NCBI GenBank assembly: GCA_004299465.1
Contig: SCST01000023.1
Coordinates: 1 to 8,774, forward strand
Length of the DNA: 8,774 bases
Direction: 5' to 3'
Source of the DNA: Methylovulum sp.
Lineage (GTDB): Bacteria > Pseudomonadota > Gammaproteobacteria > Methylococcales > Methylomonadaceae
The notes under the pieces are model-generated. The model was not told where the DNA came from and searched no databases. It saw only the letters and a program-made list of their open reading frames with translations. Below are positions 5,928 to 8,774 of the stretch, one piece after another. Both the position numbers and the translations under genes were made by a program. Numbering within the stretch: the stretch's first letter is position 1; each line of letters starts with the position of its first letter.

Positions 5928-5985
5928 GGCTAACAGGGGGGATAAGCCAGAGTGTAAGTGATATTAGTCTAAAAAGGGTTGCAGC

Positions 5986-6014
5986 CTGATAGCGGGACTT
6001 GACGGCTCGTTCAA
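5986..6014 (-). promoter_or_regulatory. Weak sigma70-like promoter candidate upstream of mxaR
   Basis: On the minus strand TTGAAC (6014-6009) and TATCAG (5991-5986) lie 17 bases apart, each matching 4 of 6 consensus positions. The position about 75 bases upstream of the mxaR ATG would give the maturation genes their own low-level promoter. Matches of this quality occur by chance, so this is only a candidate. Confidence 0.2.
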
Positions 6015-6092
6015 GCGATTCTTCATTGAAACCGCCGTAACTATTCAGCCCTTGCTTGCGTGCCGCGCGCGCCATCAACGGACTGGCACGTT

Positions 6093-6120
6093 CTGCACGC
6101 GCCGGAGAAGGCGCGCGCAG
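6093..6120 (-). other. GC-rich hairpin in the mxaI-mxaR gap
   Basis: In the transcribed sense the arms are CTGCGCGCGCC and GGCGCGTGCAG, 11 bp with a single G-U wobble, around the 6-base loop TTCTCC (6104-6109). This would be a very stable RNA stem. Downstream bases (AACGTGCC...) contain no T-run, so it fails the pattern of a Rho-independent terminator. It sits about 90 bases after mxaI and may act as a transcript-processing or 3'-end-protecting element, or may be a remnant of a dispersed palindrome. Confidence 0.5.
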
Positions 6121-6167
6121 TCAGGCAAGGATATGAACAGTTACAAACCGCCAGACAGGCCGCGGGA

Positions 6168-6199
6168 GGCATAAACAACACGAAAAACTGTTTTATGCC
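6168..6199 (-). other. Stem-loop just downstream of mxaI
   Basis: The arms GGCATAAA and TTTATGCC (6168-6175 and 6192-6199) pair perfectly over 8 bp around a 16-base loop. The structure begins 8 bases after the mxaI stop codon on the transcribed strand. No T-run follows it, so it does not look like a simple intrinsic terminator. By position it could protect the 3' end of an mxaFJGI transcript or dampen read-through into mxaR. The pairing is seen; the role is inferred. Confidence 0.5.
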
Positions 6200-6207
6200 G
6201 GAGGGAA

Positions 6208-6495
6208 TCAATTGGCGATTTCCTCCACGTCATAAACAAACCTTCCCGATTTAGTAAAATTCCGCCAGCGTTTCTCGTTACGCGCTTCCATTTCCTTAAT
6301 CGATTGGGCTTGTTTATTCAGTTCGTTGGCATCGTGCTTGGGGTCGTATTTGCTGCCCGCGACTTTGTCGGGGTAGCCGGGTTTCGGCTCCCAACACACG
6401 CCGGGTTCCTTGCAGTTAGTACCGTCGTAAGCCAATGCCGAAAACGATAAACCGGCGGCCAACGCCGCCATGCTGAGTAAAAGTATTTTTTTCAT
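6208..6495 (-). CDS. mxaI: Methanol dehydrogenase small subunit MxaI
   Basis: This 95-residue precursor of the small subunit forms the alpha2-beta2 enzyme with MxaF. Residues 1-22 are a signal peptide (MKKILLL..., cleavage ALA|YDG), leaving 73 mature residues, the usual size. Mature residues Cys6 and Cys12 (precursor Cys28 and Cys34, in GTNCKEPGVCWEPKPGYP) match the disulfide known in this subunit. The rest is a long, lysine-rich, charged helix (ANELNKQAQSIKEMEARNEKRWRNFTKSGRF), as in the family, where it wraps along the large subunit. The ATG at 6495 has a clear AGGAG 7 bases upstream, the best ribosome site in the structural block, fitting the need for stoichiometric amounts. The stop is followed within 10 bases by a hairpin and then by the 297-base gap before mxaR. 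Confidence 0.98.
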   Translation of the reverse strand: MKKILLLSMAALAAGLSFSALAYDGTNCKEPGVCWEPKPGYPDKVAGSKYDPKHDANELNKQAQSIKEMEARNEKRWRNFTKSGRFVYDVEEIAN

Positions 6496-6509
6496 GGTTG
6501 TTCTCCTCG

Positions 6510-6974
6510 TTATTTAGTTAACCATTTGGCTTTTTTCGGGTCGCCTTTGTAGATGTCGCGGATGAAAGCCATGATCTTGAGCATCTCATCGGTGTTAAAG
6601 TTGACATATTGCGGTCCCATCATGCCGTTGGCCCCGCCGAACAACAGTTCAAACAGGCCTTGGTCGGTGGCGTTGCGCGGATATGTCCAGTAATCATCGG
6701 CAAGTCCAGGGCCTAATTTGCCTTCGGCTTCATGGCCGTGGCAACCGGAACAGCCGGTCATGTACAAGCTTTTGCCTTGTTCGACGATGTCTTTATTGCC
6801 GTTGTACGGGTTATTGCCGTCCTGCATAAACTGCTTGAAAACGTCGGTGTTGCCGCCTTTCTTGGCGAAACTCATGTCCAAGGTTTCGCCGGTAATGGCG
6901 TGATGCAAGGTGATGTCTGCGTGGGCACTGGCGGAAAAAATCAGTGCCATCAGGGTCAGTTTCGATAATTTCAT
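6510..6974 (-). CDS. mxaG: Cytochrome cL (MxaG), electron acceptor of methanol dehydrogenase
   Basis: This is a 154-residue periplasmic c-type cytochrome that takes electrons from the PQQ of MxaFI and passes them to a downstream cytochrome c. Residues 1-19 form a signal peptide (cleavage AHA|D). One haem-binding CSGCH motif is at residues 75-79 (Cys75, Cys78, His79). The segment GANGMMGPQY at about 114-123 contains the likely distal Met ligand. The sequence DDYWTYPRNATDQGLFELLFGGANGMMGPQ is characteristic of cytochrome cL and not of generic class I cytochromes. The size is modest for cytochrome cL, which is often around 170-200 residues, so the ends may be shorter than in some relatives. An AGGA lies about 12 bases before the ATG, a slightly long spacing. 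The gene lies 14 bases from both mxaJ and mxaI. Confidence 0.96.
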   Translation of the reverse strand: MKLSKLTLMALIFSASAHADITLHHAITGETLDMSFAKKGGNTDVFKQFMQDGNNPYNGNKDIVEQGKSLYMTGCSGCHGHEAEGKLGPGLADDYWTYPRNATDQGLFELLFGGANGMMGPQYVNFNTDEMLKIMAFIRDIYKGDPKKAKWLTK

Positions 6975-6988
6975 GCGGTTGGTTTATC

Positions 6989-7837
6989 CTAATGGCTAGC
7001 GGCGACGGCAATAGCGTCCACGTCCAGCAAGGGTATGCCTTCCGCTTCGAGTATCTGCCTGATCTCCGTTTGTTTGGTTTTAATGACGTGGTTCAATTGC
7101 GCAAGCAGGGCTTCATCGCCTTTACGCACCGCCATCGACGTGCTGTAGTGAAAACCCACTTTCTCACCGTCGGCGCGGGTGTTGGTGTCGGGTATCACCG
7201 TCATCGTCAACGGCGTTGCCGAGGCTTTAACATAACGCCCAGCGGACGGTCCCCACAACGCGGCGACTTCGGCATGGCCGGACGACACTTCGCCGACCAG
7301 TTTCGCGTTGTCGTATTTGACATATTGGTTACGCCTGGACTTATAGCCGACCAGCTCCTGCGAGTAGTTGAACTGGTCGTTATAGCGTCCGATGGCGCGC
7401 AGCATCACTTCGGCGGGCGAACCCGGCACGAAGGCGATGCGTTGCACGCTGCGCAAGGCTTCGCTATGCCAGTTGTCGATTGCAGGGCGATCGCTTTTCC
7501 GCGTGATGAACACATAGCCGGAACGGTAATACGGCAAACTGGTGGCTACGCGCGGATCGCCGGTATCGACGCCGATAACGACATCGCACAGGCCTTTCTC
7601 CAAGGTGTCGCGCAGGTAATAGCGCGGGTCTGTCCAATACTCATAACTGACTTTTTTCTGCAATGCCTCGCCCAGTAACTGCGCCAGCTTGTTTTCAAAG
7701 CCTTCGCCTTTATTGTTGGAATACGGCATTTCATCTTCGGCGGCGCAGATTTTTAAGGCACGGTCTTCGGCGTTAGCCGCTGATAGGCTTAAACCTAAGC
7801 AGCCGATGGTGATTAATAGTTTTTTTGTTAATGGCAT
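6989..7837 (-). CDS. mxaJ: MxaJ, periplasmic binding-protein-like methanol oxidation protein
   Basis: The product has 282 residues. A Sec signal peptide covers about residues 1-23 (KK, then a hydrophobic run, cleavage near ANA|ED). The mature part begins with the type of fold seen in family 3 solute-binding proteins: ALKICAAEDEMPYSN, then GFENKLAQLLGEALQ, then CDVVIGVDTGDPRVATSLPYYRSGYVF. In methylotrophs MxaJ is encoded directly after mxaF and is needed for active methanol dehydrogenase, probably as an assembly factor or third component; its exact role is not settled. The ATG at 7837 has a purine-rich GTAGAG upstream at a workable distance and gives a proper signal peptide. The gene lies 23 bases after mxaF and 14 bases before mxaG, so it is co-transcribed with both. 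Assignment rests on sequence character plus position and is secure. Confidence 0.95.
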   Translation of the reverse strand: MPLTKKLLITIGCLGLSLSAANAEDRALKICAAEDEMPYSNNKGEGFENKLAQLLGEALQKKVSYEYWTDPRYYLRDTLEKGLCDVVIGVDTGDPRVATSLPYYRSGYVFITRKSDRPAIDNWHSEALRSVQRIAFVPGSPAEVMLRAIGRYNDQFNYSQELVGYKSRRNQYVKYDNAKLVGEVSSGHAEVAALWGPSAGRYVKASATPLTMTVIPDTNTRADGEKVGFHYSTSMAVRKGDEALLAQLNHVIKTKQTEIRQILEAEGIPLLDVDAIAVAASH

Positions 7838-7860
7838 GTTGTTTCTCTACTTACGATTTA

Positions 7861-8774
7861 TCAAAGCGAAAACACCATCACGCCGCCGCCCATTTGCGTG
7901 TAATGCGCCAATTCCTTGAACGCACCCACCGCACCTAAACCTGCGGTCGGGTCTTTCAGGTCAAACACCAAACCCACGCCGGGCCAGCCGCCGACGCCGT
8001 AGTAAATCGCCACGTATTGCTTGCCGTCATGCAAATACGTGATCGGATGGCCGATAACGCCGGACGGCAATTTGAATTTCCACAGCTCTTCGCCGGTTTT
8101 CGAATTCAAGGCCTTGATATAACCATCCAAGGTACCGTAGAACACCAGATCGCCGGCGGTAGCCGTCGTGCCGCCCCAGACGGCGAATTTTTCCTTCACT
8201 TCCCATTCAAACTCGCCACTGACCGCATTCATCGCCTTGACTTGGCCCAATGTGCCCTTAGGTCCAGGATACATGTTCAGGGTCGCGCCGACGAAGAACT
8301 GGCCTGCGCGGTACGGCAGCATGAACGGCTCCCAGTCCATGCAAATATGGTTGATGCCCATGAAGAACAGTTTTTTCGCCGGGTCGTAGGATTCGATGCC
8401 CTGGTTGTGATAACCCATCGCCGACGGGCAGATGCCTTTCGCTTCGTGATCCATGTGCGTTGAATACTCAGGGTCGCGGATCGGCAAGCCGGTTTTCAGG
8501 TCGACTTTTTTGGCCCAGTTGACGGTGTCGTCAATCTTGAACGCATTGACCAGATCGCCGTTTTCGCGGTTCAGCGTGTACACCAGACCGTTACGGTCGG
8601 GATGGGTCAGCAGCTTGGTTTTTTTGCCGTCGACCACTTGCTCGGACAGGCCCATGTAGTTAACGCCGGCATAATCCCATTCGTCATGCGGGGTTTTTTG
8701 ATAGCCGAATTTCGCCTCGCCGGTATTAACATCGCGTCCCCAGATCGTCATCGTCCATTTGTTATCGCCGGGGC
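7861..8774 (-). CDS. mxaF: Methanol dehydrogenase large subunit MxaF, C-terminal half (partial)
   Basis: This is the catalytic subunit of the periplasmic PQQ- and Ca-dependent methanol dehydrogenase, which oxidises methanol to formaldehyde. The reading frame enters from the right edge and ends with TGA at 7863-7861, giving about 303 residues, roughly the C-terminal half of a family protein of about 600. The start and signal peptide lie outside. Visible family marks are the stretch PGDNKWTMTIWGRD at the edge, then TPHDEWDYAGVN. Its Asp (codon 8676-8674) matches the catalytic base, and the Ala two residues on (8670-8668) marks the calcium-type MxaF; XoxF has Asp there. Two cysteines 29 residues apart (in GICPS and HICMDW) match the known intra-propeller disulfide. 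Repeated tryptophan-docking segments such as AVWGGTTATAGDLVFYGTLDGY indicate the eight-bladed propeller, and the protein ends MGGGVMVFSL. Only 23 bases separate it from mxaJ. Identification is very secure. Confidence 0.98.
   Translation of the reverse strand, partial: PGDNKWTMTIWGRDVNTGEAKFGYQKTPHDEWDYAGVNYMGLSEQVVDGKKTKLLTHPDRNGLVYTLNRENGDLVNAFKIDDTVNWAKKVDLKTGLPIRDPEYSTHMDHEAKGICPSAMGYHNQGIESYDPAKKLFFMGINHICMDWEPFMLPYRAGQFFVGATLNMYPGPKGTLGQVKAMNAVSGEFEWEVKEKFAVWGGTTATAGDLVFYGTLDGYIKALNSKTGEELWKFKLPSGVIGHPITYLHDGKQYVAIYYGVGGWPGVGLVFDLKDPTAGLGAVGAFKELAHYTQMGGGVMVFSL

Larger units (their letters stand above)
5913..6207 (-). other. Noncoding gap between mxaI and mxaR
   Basis: This stretch of nearly 300 bases separates the structural genes from the maturation genes. 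It holds the two hairpins annotated separately (6168-6199 and 6093-6120), a weak promoter candidate (5986-6014) and the mxaR leader. The only open frame crossing it, ending at 5863, runs into mxaR in another frame, has no ribosome site and shows no protein family character, so I do not call it. The break in tight gene packing here suggests a point where expression of the abundant structural proteins is separated from that of the maturation proteins. Confidence 0.6.

Noticed and set aside
5863..6078. 71-codon minus-strand frame in the mxaI-mxaR gap running into mxaR
   Set aside because: It has no ribosome site, overlaps mxaR out of frame and shows no recognisable domain. Small-gene status cannot be excluded, but nothing supports it.
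6944..7678. Long open frame (244 codons) on the plus strand across mxaJ and the mxaG start
   Set aside because: It lies antisense to mxaJ, whose signal peptide and binding-protein character are clear. The translation is rich in His, Arg and Gly with no family features, as expected of a shadow frame in GC-rich coding DNA.
8017..8463. 148-codon plus-strand frame opposite mxaF
   Set aside because: It is antisense to highly conserved MxaF codons and has no independent evidence.

Overview
The window is one strand-uniform gene cluster: the mxa (methanol dehydrogenase) operon of a methylotrophic bacterium, read entirely on the minus strand. In transcription order it runs mxaF (3' half only, cut by the right edge), mxaJ, mxaG, mxaI, mxaR, an unnamed membrane-protein gene, mxaS, mxaA, mxaC, mxaK and mxaL (5' part only, cut by the left edge). 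The gene order matches the classical mxaFJGIRSACKL arrangement. Protein character and moderate-to-high G+C suggest a gammaproteobacterial (type I, Methylococcales-like) methanotroph. That placement is an inference from operon layout and protein resemblance; genus cannot be fixed from this window.

Right part (about 6208-8774): the structural block. MxaF is the PQQ- and calcium-dependent large subunit. It carries the Asp-Tyr-Ala signature at the catalytic site, not the Asp-Tyr-Asp of lanthanide-dependent XoxF. MxaJ is a periplasmic binding-protein-like partner, MxaG the dedicated cytochrome cL electron acceptor, and MxaI the small subunit. The last three have signal peptides, and gaps between the four genes are only 14-23 bases.

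Middle (about 4558-6207): a 297-base gap with two hairpins separates mxaI from mxaR (MoxR-type AAA+ ATPase). After mxaR comes a 338-base noncoding stretch packed with palindromes. It includes a perfect 23-bp inverted repeat nested inside a 208-bp unit that has 37-bp imperfect terminal inverted repeats.

Left part (1-4557): the maturation block. It encodes a five-helix membrane protein not in the classical mxa list, MxaS (DUF58/vWA-like), MxaA (lipoprotein-like), MxaC (membrane-anchored vWA), MxaK (TPR-like, membrane-anchored) and MxaL (membrane-anchored vWA). From 3939 leftwards through mxaK the genes abut or overlap by 1-4 bases, suggesting translational coupling. Known work on methylotrophs links MxaA/K/L, and by association R/S/C, to calcium insertion and enzyme activation.

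How it works together: MxaFI oxidises methanol in the periplasm and passes electrons to MxaG. MxaJ probably assists assembly. The MoxR-vWA group (R, S, A, C, K, L) plus the extra membrane protein likely forms an envelope-spanning assembly machine. The system itself is well known. The less ordinary parts are the repeat insertion splitting the operon, the extra membrane gene and some local RNA structures.
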